Part shown: positions 52,812 to 62,437 of the stretch, one piece after another
How positions within the stretch are numbered: position 1 is the stretch's first letter
Layout: the number at the start of each line of letters is the position of its first letter
Assembly: GCA_016711825.1 (NCBI GenBank)
Contig: JADJSG010000005.1
Coordinates: forward strand, 310,001-374,000
Reading direction: 5' to 3'
DNA: 64,000 nucleotides
Origin: Bacteroidota bacterium
GTDB lineage: Bacteria; Bacteroidota; Bacteroidia; Chitinophagales; Chitinophagaceae
The notes under the pieces: model-generated
Database searches by the model: none
The model's input: only the letters and a program-made list of their open reading frames with translations
Told to the model about the DNA's origin: nothing
Translations under genes and position numbers: made by a program

Positions 52812-53903
52812 ATGAAGAATACTCCTTTTACAAATATCCATATTGGATTGGGTGCCAAGATGGCTGAATTTGCAGGTTACAACATGCCTATATCCTATAC
52901 TGGTATCAACGATGAACATGCAGCAATACGAAACAGTGCCGGTATATTTGATGTAAGTCATATGGGCGAATTTATCTTAAAAGGGGCTAATGCTTTAGAC
53001 CTGATACAACGTACCACATCGAATGACGCATCAAAATTAACCGATGGCAAAGCGCAATATTCATGCTTTCCCAATAATGAAGGCGGCATCGTAGACGATT
53101 TATTAGTTTATTGTGTAGAAGCCAATAAAGTATATATGCTGGTTGTAAATGCCTCTAATATTGAAAAAGATTGGAACTGGCTGGTGGCGCATAATACCCA
53201 GCAAGTGGAAATGCATAATATATCAGACAAAACGGGTTTGCTGGCTGTTCAAGGACCAAATGCCGTAAAAGCCATGCAAAAGCTGACGGATATGGATTTG
53301 ATCAACCTCAAGTATTACACCTTTGTGAAAGGCACTTTTGCAGGTATCGAAAATGTATTGATTAGTGCTACCGGATACACAGGTGCTGGTGGTGTTGAAA
53401 TTTATTATGAAGAAAACGAAGGTAATGGTGAAACATTATGGCATAAAATCATGGAGGCAGGTGCTGAATTTAATATCAAACCATGTGGTTTAGGCTGTAG
53501 AGATACCCTGCGTTTGGAAATGGGATTTTGCTTATATGGTAATGACATTGATGATACTACAAGTCCTATTGAAGCCGGATTAAGCTGGATCACCAAATTT
53601 ACAAAAGATTTTACCAATCGTGCGCAAATTGAACAACAAAAAACAGCTGGTGTCAGTAAGAAATTAGTCGGTTTTGAACTTGTTGACAAAGGCATTCCTC
53701 GTCATCATTACAAAATAAAAACGCAAGAAGGCACAGAAATAGGACATGTAACAAGTGGTACCCAAAGCCCTAGTTTAAACAAAGCGATCGGTATGGGTTA
53801 TGTCGCTACTGAACATGCTTCTATCGGCAGTGAAATATATGTGGAAGTACGTGATAAATTACTTAAAGCCATTGTAGTAAAACTCCCTTTTTATCAAGGT
53901 TAA
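52812..53903 (+). CDS. gcvT: Glycine cleavage system aminomethyltransferase (T protein)
   Basis: A 363-aa tetrahydrofolate-dependent enzyme that releases ammonia and makes methylene-THF from the aminomethyl group on GcvH. Text includes HAAIRNSAGIFDVSHMGEF (about 35-53), NNEGGIVDDLLVY with the folate-contacting Asp, ISATGYTGAGGVEIYYEE and CGLGCRDTLRLEMGFCLYGNDI. Full length. A terminator follows immediately, so it is a single-gene unit; gcvH and gcvP are not in the window. Confidence 0.98.
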   Translation: MKNTPFTNIHIGLGAKMAEFAGYNMPISYTGINDEHAAIRNSAGIFDVSHMGEFILKGANALDLIQRTTSNDASKLTDGKAQYSCFPNNEGGIVDDLLVYCVEANKVYMLVVNASNIEKDWNWLVAHNTQQVEMHNISDKTGLLAVQGPNAVKAMQKLTDMDLINLKYYTFVKGTFAGIENVLISATGYTGAGGVEIYYEENEGNGETLWHKIMEAGAEFNIKPCGLGCRDTLRLEMGFCLYGNDIDDTTSPIEAGLSWITKFTKDFTNRAQIEQQKTAGVSKKLVGFELVDKGIPRHHYKIKTQEGTEIGHVTSGTQSPSLNKAIGMGYVATEHASIGSEIYVEVRDKLLKAIVVKLPFYQG

Positions 53904-53924
53904 TTGACAATACTATTCAACTAT

Positions 53925-53958
53925 AAAAAAAACACTTCAGCGATGGAGTGTTTTTTTT
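53925..53958 (+). terminator. Intrinsic terminator of gcvT
   Basis: AAAAAACACTTC and GGAGTGTTTTTT pair (one T-G wobble) with a 6-nt loop and a T-run. The remaining part of the 392-bp gap holds repeat copy 5; nothing else is supported. Confidence 0.85.
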
Positions 53959-54010
53959 ATGATGCAATTTTATTCCAATATATAATTCCATTTTACACTT
54001 TGATATTCGC

Positions 54011-54120
54011 AATACCAACACCCCATGAAAGATTTGACTAATTGTTACTGGCTTAAATGCAATATGTGCAGATATGATACCGAAATTTTTCAGACTACGG
54101 AGTAACAACATTTGGTATCA
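54011..54120. repeat. Interspersed inverted-end repeat, copy 5
   Basis: Core about 54034-54097 ends CAGACTA; it includes GGCTTAAATGCAATATGTG and GATACCGAAATTTTTCAGACTA. The outer ends are ATACCAACA and TTTGGTATC, so the whole element has inverted termini. It lies 3' of gcvT and its terminator. Confidence 0.8.
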
Positions 54121-54295
54121 TCTTGAAATACAGACAAACAAGGTATACCTATTAAGTTTGCTCCAGTGCTAAAAAACCATAAAGTCACTTAGTAAAAAAT
54201 ATAAAAGATAGGGGTGTTTTACAATTCGCATGGGTTAGATGATTTCATTTTATATTTTTTTAGTACCTTAGTGTTTCTTTTAAAAATTTCATAGC

Positions 54296-56173
54296 ATGAA
54301 AAAAATTTTCTTATGTACTTGTATGCTCCTGAGTGGTATATTCGTTGCGCAAGCACAAGCACGAAAAACAACTGGTGTTTCAAACAAACCACACACCATT
54401 CATTTTAGCGACAATGGCATTGTTGATTATCAACCTCAACTCATTCATCTTGATCAACATCCGATACCATCGGCAGAATATGGACAAAAAAAAGAACAAC
54501 TCAATCTATTGAGGGCTATCAAAGAAAATGAGTTGAAATCAAATACTGAAACAGCAGAAAAATCAAGCAAAAAAACAAGGGGATTAGCACCCAATCCTAC
54601 CATATTTAAAGGTATACAGGGCAATGGCTCAAATGCAACACCCAATGACAATGACATTGCTGTATCAAATGAAGGCAAAGTGATTAGTGCTGTTAACTCA
54701 AACGTAAGAATTTATGACGATACAGGTAAAGTGTTGACCAATAAAACCCTCACCTCTATTTTTGCAGCCATTGGCAATTATACCTGGATTTCAGATCCTC
54801 GTGTATTGTACGACCCTGCAGCAGATCGTTTTGTACTTGTTTGCTTTTCGGGAAGTGTCAGTTACGAATCTGAAATATTAGTAGGCTTTTCGCAAACCAA
54901 CGACCCCGCTGGCAATTGGAATGTATACACCTTAAATGGCAATTCATTCAACGACTCTACCTGGAGCGATTACCCCATTATTTCATTGTCTGATAAAGAT
55001 TTATTTATGACTTTTAATCAAGTAAAAGACAATGTTAGCTGGACAGTAGGGTTTAGACAATCTGTCATTTGGCAAATCAACAAACAAGATGGCTATGCCG
55101 GCACACCTTTACAATACAACCTATGGGATAGCATACAATATAATGGGGTTCCCTTACGTAATATTTGTCCTGCCAAATACCAGCTACCCCCCTTTGGCAA
55201 CAACATGCATTTTCTTACTTTGCGAAATGTAGATGCTACGAACGACAGTATTTTTGTAACCACCATTGACGATAGTTATATTTCAGGCAATGCTGACCTC
55301 AGCATACAAGTATTAAAATCGCCGGTTGCCTATGGTTTTCCGCCAAATGCCCGTCAAAAAAAATCAGGTCTTAACAACAATTATTTAATGACCAATGATG
55401 CCCGTGTACTGGCAGCCATTTATGAAAACGATTATATTCACTTTGGCTCCAACACCGTAAATCCTCAATTTATGAATGCAGGAATTTATTTAGGAACCAT
55501 CAAAAATATCAGCACACCCACACCTGTTGTGAGCGCCGACATTCTATCATCAGCTACGATGGAGTATGGTTACCCGTCAATGACCGTGGTAGGCAATATC
55601 AACGACCACAAAATATTGTATACCTTTTCGCATTGCATTACTGACAGCTTCCCGGGTACGAGTGTATTGCTGAAAGTGGGTAATGGCGACTATTCAGATG
55701 TGATAAGCGTCAAAAATGGCACTTCAGTTATTAATATTCTTGCCGACAGCGTAGACCGCTGGGGCGATTATACCAATGTACAACGCAAATACAATAATCC
55801 TACACGAGCTTACTTAAGCGGCTCATGGGGCAAAAGTGGTGGCAATAACTGTTGGGTATCTATCATTGATAATATCGAGTGGACTACTGGCACACAGGAA
55901 ATAGCCGACCATGCAGCCTCTCAATTATTTCCAAACCCAGTATCACAACAGCGATTTACAACACGCTTCACCAACGAAACTGCGCAACATTTAAAGTTTG
56001 AAATTCTGGATATGCAAGGACGTCGTATTGCATTAATGCTGGATACTTATATTAAACAGGGCTTGAATGAATTTTCGTTTACAACGGAACAACTTGCTGC
56101 AGGAAATTATATTTTTAAAATCAGTACACGTGAAGGACTTTCTATAGCTACGCATAAGTTGAGTATAGAGTAA
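54296..56173 (+). CDS. Large secreted T9SS cargo protein (625 aa), propeller-like
   Basis: Signal peptide 1-20 (IFLCTCMLLSGIFVAQAQA); a variable N-terminal region to about 95; a large mainly beta part (about 95-535) with repeated propeller-like text such as SNEGKVISAVNSNVRIYDD and SDPRVLYDPAADRFVLVCF, then a T9SS type A sorting domain (about 545-625: LFPNPVSQQRFTTRF, LKFEILDMQGRRIAL). I do not recognise the central part as an enzyme; binding or adhesion fits. It is likely attached to the surface by T9SS. It is convergent with the LUD gene. Confidence 0.88.
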   Translation: MKKIFLCTCMLLSGIFVAQAQARKTTGVSNKPHTIHFSDNGIVDYQPQLIHLDQHPIPSAEYGQKKEQLNLLRAIKENELKSNTETAEKSSKKTRGLAPNPTIFKGIQGNGSNATPNDNDIAVSNEGKVISAVNSNVRIYDDTGKVLTNKTLTSIFAAIGNYTWISDPRVLYDPAADRFVLVCFSGSVSYESEILVGFSQTNDPAGNWNVYTLNGNSFNDSTWSDYPIISLSDKDLFMTFNQVKDNVSWTVGFRQSVIWQINKQDGYAGTPLQYNLWDSIQYNGVPLRNICPAKYQLPPFGNNMHFLTLRNVDATNDSIFVTTIDDSYISGNADLSIQVLKSPVAYGFPPNARQKKSGLNNNYLMTNDARVLAAIYENDYIHFGSNTVNPQFMNAGIYLGTIKNISTPTPVVSADILSSATMEYGYPSMTVVGNINDHKILYTFSHCITDSFPGTSVLLKVGNGDYSDVISVKNGTSVINILADSVDRWGDYTNVQRKYNNPTRAYLSGSWGKSGGNNCWVSIIDNIEWTTGTQEIADHAASQLFPNPVSQQRFTTRFTNETAQHLKFEILDMQGRRIALMLDTYIKQGLNEFSFTTEQLAAGNYIFKISTREGLSIATHKLSIE

Positions 56174-56353
56174 CAACATTTTATTCAGCTGATCAATTTA
56201 AGTTTCTATTATTCATCTCACACAAAAATGCTGAGATTATATTTCCCTTTGTGAATATGTCATTTTTCTTGTGGAGATAAAATTACAGGGGGAAATGATA
56301 TTAATTTCAATCTAATGGACCATTGAGCAAGCTTCATTGGCATTACTATAGTC

Positions 56354-57010
56354 TTATTCGCTCTTCTTCCAATCGCTGTCTACCAGAAACACATACACTT
56401 CTTTAGGGCCATGCACACCCACAACCAATGTTTTTTCAATATCGGCGGTACGACTCGGTCCGGTAGTTAAACTCATCATAGAAGGTAGCTTTCCTTCATA
56501 TTTATTATGCATGAGTTGTATGCCATCTGCGATATCCCATACTACTTGATTGCTAAATGCAACTGCAATATGGATAGGTGCATACACAGGTAAACTACGA
56601 CCTGACTCTTGCGCTGCACTTAATATAACGCTGCCTGTACGGGCAACCAGGCATTCACACATCGACAAACCAATTTCAATATGATGCATATCACCAGCAT
56701 CCTGTAAAAGGTCGATATTTTTATCAGCAAACAATTGCAATAAAAAGGAATCCTTGCTTTGGATTTGCTGCCAGCCCATGGTATCGGCCAATGCCTGTAA
56801 TTGCACAATCAATTCATGTTCATCGGCACAGTACACAAACTTACCACCCAAAGCGGTAAATGCTTCTGCAAATTTCTCTTCAGCTGTCAAATCATCTTTT
56901 GCAAAAAAATCAGTCTTTTTTTCAGCCTCTGGAAAAGGGATAGGCACTTCGCTTTCGCTCAATGATTTTCGAATACTACTTAATATGATTTCTCTTGCCT
57001 GACTAGACAT
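56354..57010 (-). CDS. LUD-domain protein, LutC/YkgG type
   Basis: A 218-aa protein of the LUD family, which includes LutC of lactate utilisation. The C-terminal half carries MCECLVARTGSVILSAAQESGR and the signature GPSRTADIEKTLVVGVHGPKEVYVFLVD. LutA and LutB are not present here, so lactate oxidation is not implied. It follows ftsH by 18 bp; LUD-ftsH-rsfS is a common Bacteroidota neighbourhood (usually with cdsA next, not found here). Its role there is not known. Confidence 0.93.
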   Translation of the reverse strand: MSSQAREIILSSIRKSLSESEVPIPFPEAEKKTDFFAKDDLTAEEKFAEAFTALGGKFVYCADEHELIVQLQALADTMGWQQIQSKDSFLLQLFADKNIDLLQDAGDMHHIEIGLSMCECLVARTGSVILSAAQESGRSLPVYAPIHIAVAFSNQVVWDIADGIQLMHNKYEGKLPSMMSLTTGPSRTADIEKTLVVGVHGPKEVYVFLVDSDWKKSE

Positions 57011-57028
57011 AGTATAACGCTGTTTAAA

Positions 57029-59065
57029 TTATGGATTGATTGATTCAGGATTTGTAGCTATTGGATTGTCAATTACGCCATTTTCATTATTATCGACTAC
57101 CAATGAATGATTGTCAAATACAATATCTTCAAAAGGTCGTTTACCAATAAGCAATTCTAAATCATCTTTGTATAAAACTTCTTTTTCAAGCAAAGCTTCT
57201 GCAATGGCTTTTACATCGCTCATTTTATCAGACAATAATTTTTTAACCCTATTGTAAGCATTCTCAGAAAGCAAACGCACTTCATTGTCAATGATTTTTC
57301 CAGTTTCTTCAGAATATGGTTTTTGAAAACTTCCTTCGCTTTGCGGGTCATAAAAAGATACATTCCCTATTTTATCGTTCATCCCATACACACTCACCAT
57401 GGCATAAGCCATTTTGGTTACTTGTTGCAAATCAGATAAAGCACCCGTTGACACACGTCCAAACACCAATTCTTCCACAGCGCGACCTCCTAAAGCCATT
57501 GCCATACGATCTTCTAATTCTTCTCTTAATGTCAGGTATTTTTCTTTAGGTAAGTATTGTGCGTATCCTAATGCTGCTTCACCACGAGGTACTATGGTCA
57601 CTTTTACCAATGGATAGGCATGTTCAAGATACCAGCCAGACACTGCATGACCTGCCTCATGATAGGCAATCACTCGTTTTTCTTCAGGGGAAATGATTTT
57701 ATTTCTTTTTTCTAAACCGCCAACAATTCTATCAACCGCATCGTTAAAATCATCTAAGTTTACTTCCGTTTTTCCTTTACGGGCAGCAATTAAAGCAGCT
57801 TCATTACATACGTTTGCAATATCGGCTCCTGCAAAACCAGGTGTTTGTGCCGCTAATTTATGAATATCGAGATTCGCTGCTTTTTTAAGTCCTTTTAAGT
57901 GTACTTTAAAAATATCTTCACGACCAGCTAAATCGGGTATATCAATTGAAATCTGTCTGTCAAATCGACCTGGACGCAACAAAGCGGTATCTAATACATC
58001 AGGTCTGTTGGTTGCTGCCAATACTATTATACCACTGTCGCCACTAAATCCATCCATCTCAACCAACATCTGATTTAAGGTATTTTCGCGTTCATCATTG
58101 GTCATCATCTGGTTTTTGCCACGTGCCCTACCGATGGCATCAATTTCATCGATAAAAATGATACAAGGCGATTTTTCTCTTGCTTGTTTAAATAAATCCC
58201 TCACACGGCTTGCTCCCACACCTACAAACATTTCTACAAAATCAGAGCCACTCATACTGAAAAAGGGTACCTGTGCTTCGCCAGCCATTGCTTTTGCCAA
58301 TAAGGTTTTACCTGTACCCGGAGGGCCTACCAACAAACAACCTTTGGGTATTTTGCCCCCTAATGCGGTGTATTTTTTAGGATGTTTTAAGAAATCAACG
58401 ATTTCCATAACTTCTACTTTTGCTTCATCTAAACCAGCCACATCATTAAAGGTAATATTGACTTTAGTGCCTTTATCGAACAACTGTGCTTTTGATTTGC
58501 CAATATTGAAAATACCACCTGGACCAGCACCACCTGGGCCACCACCCATTTTACGCATGAGTAATACCCAAATCGCTATGATGAAAATAATTGGTAATAT
58601 AAATTGGATTAAAAAAGAGATGATGCCACTTTTCGAATCTTCGGCATAGGTCACTTGTATTTTGTCGTCGAGGGCCACATCTTTTTGCACTTCTTTCATG
58701 TCGTTGCTAAACTGCTCAACATTGCCAATGGTAAATGTATAATGAGGACCTTTCTCATTATCTTTAAACAATTTTAATAAGTCGTCGTGATTGCCATTTT
58801 TCAAACTATCTTTTTTCAGGTATACATCTACTGATTTAGGGTAAACCACCATACTATCTACCAGATTTTTACTGATAAATTTGCTGTTTATATTCTGAAA
58901 GGTTTCTTCTTTGGTATTGTGGGTAAAATCTTTGCCCCAAAAGTTGAGTACAATCAATGCGATGGCAAATAATCCATAAACCCACCATATATTGAATTTC
59001 GGCCCTTTTTTTTGTGGTGTATTCGGCTGTTGATTCCCGTTTGTATTGCTATTTTTATCTTCCAT
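57029..59065 (-). CDS. ftsH: ATP-dependent zinc metalloprotease FtsH
   Basis: A 678-aa membrane-bound AAA+ protease for quality control. Two membrane helices (about 26-43 and 150-170) with a periplasmic domain between them; Walker A GPPGTGKT (247-254), Walker B FIDEID (304-309), SRH RPGRFDR (364-370), zinc site HEAGH (469-473). A glycine-rich GGGPGGAGPGG linker at 174-184 follows the second helix. The C-terminal tail is acidic and low-complexity. Co-transcribed with rsfS (34 bp) upstream and the LUD gene downstream. Confidence 0.99.
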   Translation of the reverse strand: MEDKNSNTNGNQQPNTPQKKGPKFNIWWVYGLFAIALIVLNFWGKDFTHNTKEETFQNINSKFISKNLVDSMVVYPKSVDVYLKKDSLKNGNHDDLLKLFKDNEKGPHYTFTIGNVEQFSNDMKEVQKDVALDDKIQVTYAEDSKSGIISFLIQFILPIIFIIAIWVLLMRKMGGGPGGAGPGGIFNIGKSKAQLFDKGTKVNITFNDVAGLDEAKVEVMEIVDFLKHPKKYTALGGKIPKGCLLVGPPGTGKTLLAKAMAGEAQVPFFSMSGSDFVEMFVGVGASRVRDLFKQAREKSPCIIFIDEIDAIGRARGKNQMMTNDERENTLNQMLVEMDGFSGDSGIIVLAATNRPDVLDTALLRPGRFDRQISIDIPDLAGREDIFKVHLKGLKKAANLDIHKLAAQTPGFAGADIANVCNEAALIAARKGKTEVNLDDFNDAVDRIVGGLEKRNKIISPEEKRVIAYHEAGHAVSGWYLEHAYPLVKVTIVPRGEAALGYAQYLPKEKYLTLREELEDRMAMALGGRAVEELVFGRVSTGALSDLQQVTKMAYAMVSVYGMNDKIGNVSFYDPQSEGSFQKPYSEETGKIIDNEVRLLSENAYNRVKKLLSDKMSDVKAIAEALLEKEVLYKDDLELLIGKRPFEDIVFDNHSLVVDNNENGVIDNPIATNPESINP

Positions 59066-59099
59066 GTATAGTTATTTCTATTTAATATTAAAGGTATGC

Positions 59100-59510
59100 T
59101 TACTTTTTGACGGGTGTTTCTATATGTTCTTTTCTTTCGGCATCTTGCCATAATTCTTCCAGATTATAAAAACCACGCATGTCGCTCATCATACAATGAA
59201 CCACTACGTCTACATAATCAATCAAGATCCATTTTTCACCTTGTTTGCCTTCAAATCGGTAGGGTCTTTCGCCACATTCTTCTTTGACTCTTTTTTCTAC
59301 ATTATCCGCAATGGCTTTCACTAAATTGGGATTGTTGGCTTCGCAAATGATAAAAAAATCTGCCACCGCTTCTGGAATCTTTTTAAGGTTTAAAGAAATG
59401 ACTTCTTCCCCCTTTTTTTCCTGTATAGCGGCTACAATTGTTTTAATAATTTTGCTGTTTGTATTGAGTCGTGACTTTTGTTTGCCTTTTTCTTCAGTAA
59501 GCGTTTTCAA
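59100..59510 (-). CDS. rsfS: Ribosome silencing factor RsfS
   Basis: A 136-aa RsfS/Iojap protein that binds ribosomal protein L14 and blocks subunit joining in starvation. It has DFFIICEANNPNLVKAIAD, VEKRVKEECGERPYRFEG and WILIDYVDVVVHCMM, the family hallmarks. No ATG opens the frame; the first candidate is TTG at 59510. A TAGATTTG box lies 48 nt upstream. It starts the rsfS-ftsH-LUD unit and is divergent from birA. Confidence 0.96.
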   Translation of the reverse strand: MKTLTEEKGKQKSRLNTNSKIIKTIVAAIQEKKGEEVISLNLKKIPEAVADFFIICEANNPNLVKAIADNVEKRVKEECGERPYRFEGKQGEKWILIDYVDVVVHCMMSDMRGFYNLEELWQDAERKEHIETPVKK

Positions 59511-59558
59511 GTAGATAAGAATATTTTTTTTGTGAAGTGATATTATTTAAATAATTTA

Positions 59559-59566
59559 CAAATCTA
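59559..59566 (-). promoter_or_regulatory. -7 promoter box of rsfS-ftsH-LUD
   Basis: Minus-strand TAGATTTG, matching TAnnTTTG, 48 nt before the TTG start. It lies within the 71-bp gap shared with birA. Confidence 0.4.
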
Positions 59567-59581
59567 AAACAAAATTCGCGA

Positions 59582-60355
59582 ATGCAACAAAATTCAGCTT
59601 TTGGTGAAATTATCATAGAATTAAAAGAGATTGATAGTACCAACAACTATGCCATGCGCTTAATCAATGAAGGAATGGCAGAACATGGACTTACCATAAA
59701 GGCTGATTTTCAAACACATGGCAAAGGTCAACTGGGAAATACATGGATGGCTGAAGAAAGTAAAAATTTACTTTGCTCTGTAATACTTGATACTAAAGGG
59801 TTTGAGATAGAAAAACAATTTATACTCAATTGCATGACCTGTGTTAGTGTTACTGAATTATTGATGCAGCAATATAATATCCCAAATGTCAGTATTAAAT
59901 GGCCAAATGACATATATGCAGGTAATAAGAAGATTGCGGGCATTTTGATAGAAAATAATATTCGTGGTTCACAATGGACTTTTGCAGTGGTGGGCATTGG
60001 ATTAAATATCAATCAAGAAGAATTTTCGTATTTAAAAACAGCCACTTCCATGAAAAATGAGCTTAAAAAAGAATTTAAGGTAAATATGGTGCTCAAACAA
60101 TTGTTAAAAAAACTGGCTTCTTCGCTCAATGAATTTAAAAAGAACCCCAATAGCTTGTTAGTTACCTACAATAACTATTTGATGCATGTACAACAAGAAA
60201 TACAATTTATGTACAAATATGAACTTAAAAAAGGCATCCTTAAAAGAGTTACTGATCAAGGTTTGATTGAAATTGCGGAAATGCCACACGATCGTATAAA
60301 GGAAAGTAAAATAAAATGCTATAAACACAAAGAAATTGAACTCCTAATCGGTTAA
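59582..60355 (+). CDS. birA: Biotin-[acetyl-CoA carboxylase] ligase
   Basis: A 257-aa monofunctional ligase that attaches biotin to AccB. The N-terminal catalytic part has QTHGKGQLGNTWMAEESKNL (the GRGRxGR-type loop in a GKGQLGNTW form) and SIKWPNDIYAGNKKIAGILIEN. There is no N-terminal HTH, so it does not repress transcription as in E. coli. It ends 4 bp from the convergent outer-membrane gene. Confidence 0.96.
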   Translation: MQQNSAFGEIIIELKEIDSTNNYAMRLINEGMAEHGLTIKADFQTHGKGQLGNTWMAEESKNLLCSVILDTKGFEIEKQFILNCMTCVSVTELLMQQYNIPNVSIKWPNDIYAGNKKIAGILIENNIRGSQWTFAVVGIGLNINQEEFSYLKTATSMKNELKKEFKVNMVLKQLLKKLASSLNEFKKNPNSLLVTYNNYLMHVQQEIQFMYKYELKKGILKRVTDQGLIEIAEMPHDRIKESKIKCYKHKEIELLIG

Positions 60356-60359
60356 AGTA

Positions 60360-61064
60360 CTAAAGGCCTGTAATACAAATACCGATTTGGTAAGGTCTTA
60401 CGTTTTCAGGTCCATTGTTTACTTTAAACAAATTACCAATGCTGTATTGACCATACACTGAAAAATTACCATAGCCTAAACGAAGGGTACCTGCATATCG
60501 TACGGTTTCTAAATAACGTTTGGTACTCACTTTTTCAATAACAGGTTTATTATTAAAGGTTCTTTTGCCTTTGGTATGTGATGACACCAAAGCGCCTACT
60601 TTTAAACCAATAGATGCTTTAAATCCCTTGTTTCTGTTTTCTTTATTTGCAAAAAAACGAAGCTCAAAGGGCACCTCAAGATAAGCGGTAGACATTTTAT
60701 ACTTTTTATAATCTACCGTTTCAGGCATAAATAGTATTTGGGTAGAAGTATCTGTAAGGTTGATCACTTGATTTTTGAGGTATACATTGCTCACTGCAAT
60801 ACCAGCTCCTGCTGCAAAACTAAAATTTGATTTAGCCAATGGAAAATCATAACACAAATAGGCATTGATAGCCCTTCCAATACCACCTAATTTGATACTA
60901 TCAGGTGCGCCACTCCAACCTTCATAACCCAGTTGCAACATCACATAATCTCTTGAAGGTGCTGAAAAATTAGACTTTTTGCTATCGGAATCCTGTGCCT
61001 TTAGCTGTTGAATCGTGAAGGTGAAAAAGGCTAAAAGGGTGAAAAAATATTTTGTCATATTCAT
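60360..61064 (-). CDS. Outer-membrane beta-barrel protein
   Basis: A 234-aa protein with signal peptide (to about KAQ, residue 23) and alternating hydrophobic/aromatic strands (SRDYVMLQLGYEGW, TAYLEVPFELRFFA, GTLRLGYGNFSVYGQYSIG) ending in hydrophobic residues. It belongs to the PorT-like/OMP_b-brl barrel type common in Bacteroidota. Function unknown. The ATG at 61064 is preferred over a TTG at 61091, since a TATATTTG box (minus strand, 61075-61082) lies 10 nt upstream. Confidence 0.85.
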   Translation of the reverse strand: MNMTKYFFTLLAFFTFTIQQLKAQDSDSKKSNFSAPSRDYVMLQLGYEGWSGAPDSIKLGGIGRAINAYLCYDFPLAKSNFSFAAGAGIAVSNVYLKNQVINLTDTSTQILFMPETVDYKKYKMSTAYLEVPFELRFFANKENRNKGFKASIGLKVGALVSSHTKGKRTFNNKPVIEKVSTKRYLETVRYAGTLRLGYGNFSVYGQYSIGNLFKVNNGPENVRPYQIGICITGL

Positions 61065-61369
61065 GAATTGGGCGCAAATATATTGATTCAAGGTTATAAC
61101 AAAGCGTTAAAATAGCTTTTGTCTTTTAAACCCTGATTTTACAGTTGAAATCAATTACGAGGTAAAACTGTTGCAAACACTGGCATTTGCTTAATTTTTT
61201 CACCTCAATATAGTATCCTAAATTTTGAGTATAAAAATCTTCACAAACACTCGTCTTTATTGCTTTTTAAGCTCATACAACAAATTCAATTTTAAAATAT
61301 AGGTAAATATCATTCATAACCATACAAAACCACTTATCAAGTTCTGCTTTTCAAACGCCTGTTAGTGTG

Positions 61370-61377
61370 TAACTTTG
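61370..61377 (+). promoter_or_regulatory. -7 promoter box of the LytS/LytTR pair
   Basis: TAACTTTG, matching TAnnTTTG, ending 4 nt before the GTG start at 61382. This predicts a leaderless mRNA. Confidence 0.5.
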
Positions 61378-61381
61378 GTGG

Positions 61382-62437
61382 GTGATTAAAGTTTCGAAAT
61401 ATATTCTTTTTCAAGCCTTTGGATGGGGTGCTTTTGCCCTGTTTAATATTTATGTGGCTTATATTTTACAGGAACTCACCTTGAAAATATTTATTTTTAA
61501 TCTTTTATTTTCTGGTTTGGGATTTTTGCTCTCCCATTTGTACAGAAATTTTTTAAGAACACATAAATGGATTTATTTTAAAACGGAGAAACTGATCCAA
61601 TATGTAATGCTTGTAACCATATTGCTTTCTGCATTATATAATATGTGTTATTACCTGCTCAAAATCATCATTGATATCAAAACCCAGGAAGAGTATTTAG
61701 GTAATTTTATTTCGGCTTATGTACTATTCAGTTTATGGAATCTGTTTTATTTTACATGGCAGTACATCGAAAAAAATAAACGCATACAAATTGAAACCCT
61801 TAAAATGGAATCTTCCTTAAAAGATTTAGAGATTAAAACCATACGTTCAAATCTACAACCCCATTTTATTTTCAACTCGCTCAATAGTATCAGGGCACTC
61901 ATCGATGAAAATCCTGAATTGGCCCGCGATGCGATAACTAAAATTTCAAACATCCTGCGCAATACCATTACCAGTCAAGAAGCTACCGATACCCTTGAAA
62001 AAGAAGTAGCCTTAGTAGAAGACTACCTAGCTTTAGAAAAAATCAGGTTTGAAGAAAGAATACATTTTATAAAAAACATTGACCCACTTACCTTACAGCT
62101 ACAAGTACCTACGATGATGCTTCAAACACTGATTGAAAATGCCGTGAAACATGGTATTTCCAATTTACAGCAAGGTGGCAATATTCTATTAAATGCAACT
62201 CTTCGCAATGACCAATATTTAGCAATTGATATTATCAATGATACAGGTGTTGTAAAAAAAACCAGCAATGAATTTAGCCTCGGTTTTGGATTAAGCAGTA
62301 GCAAACAGCGACTAAAATTGTTGTATAATGATAAGGCTAAGCTATCACTTCATTTTGAAAATAACAAAGCCATTGTAAATATAATTATCCCTTTAACTTC
62401 ATCTTATAAACCCCTTAAAACAAGTGTATATGATTAA
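61382..62437 (+). CDS. Sensor histidine kinase, LytS/YehU type
   Basis: A 351-aa membrane kinase with four hydrophobic helices in about 1-130, then a His-kinase domain: NLQPHFIFNSLNSIRALIDENP (phospho-acceptor His about 160), the N-box LIENAVKHGISNL, and GLGFGLSSSKQRLKLL near the end. It starts at GTG 61382, right after a TAACTTTG box. It overlaps the response-regulator gene by 8 bp (ATGATTAA). The stimulus is not evident; there is no extra sensory domain. Confidence 0.93.
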   Translation: MIKVSKYILFQAFGWGAFALFNIYVAYILQELTLKIFIFNLLFSGLGFLLSHLYRNFLRTHKWIYFKTEKLIQYVMLVTILLSALYNMCYYLLKIIIDIKTQEEYLGNFISAYVLFSLWNLFYFTWQYIEKNKRIQIETLKMESSLKDLEIKTIRSNLQPHFIFNSLNSIRALIDENPELARDAITKISNILRNTITSQEATDTLEKEVALVEDYLALEKIRFEERIHFIKNIDPLTLQLQVPTMMLQTLIENAVKHGISNLQQGGNILLNATLRNDQYLAIDIINDTGVVKKTSNEFSLGFGLSSSKQRLKLLYNDKAKLSLHFENNKAIVNIIIPLTSSYKPLKTSVYD

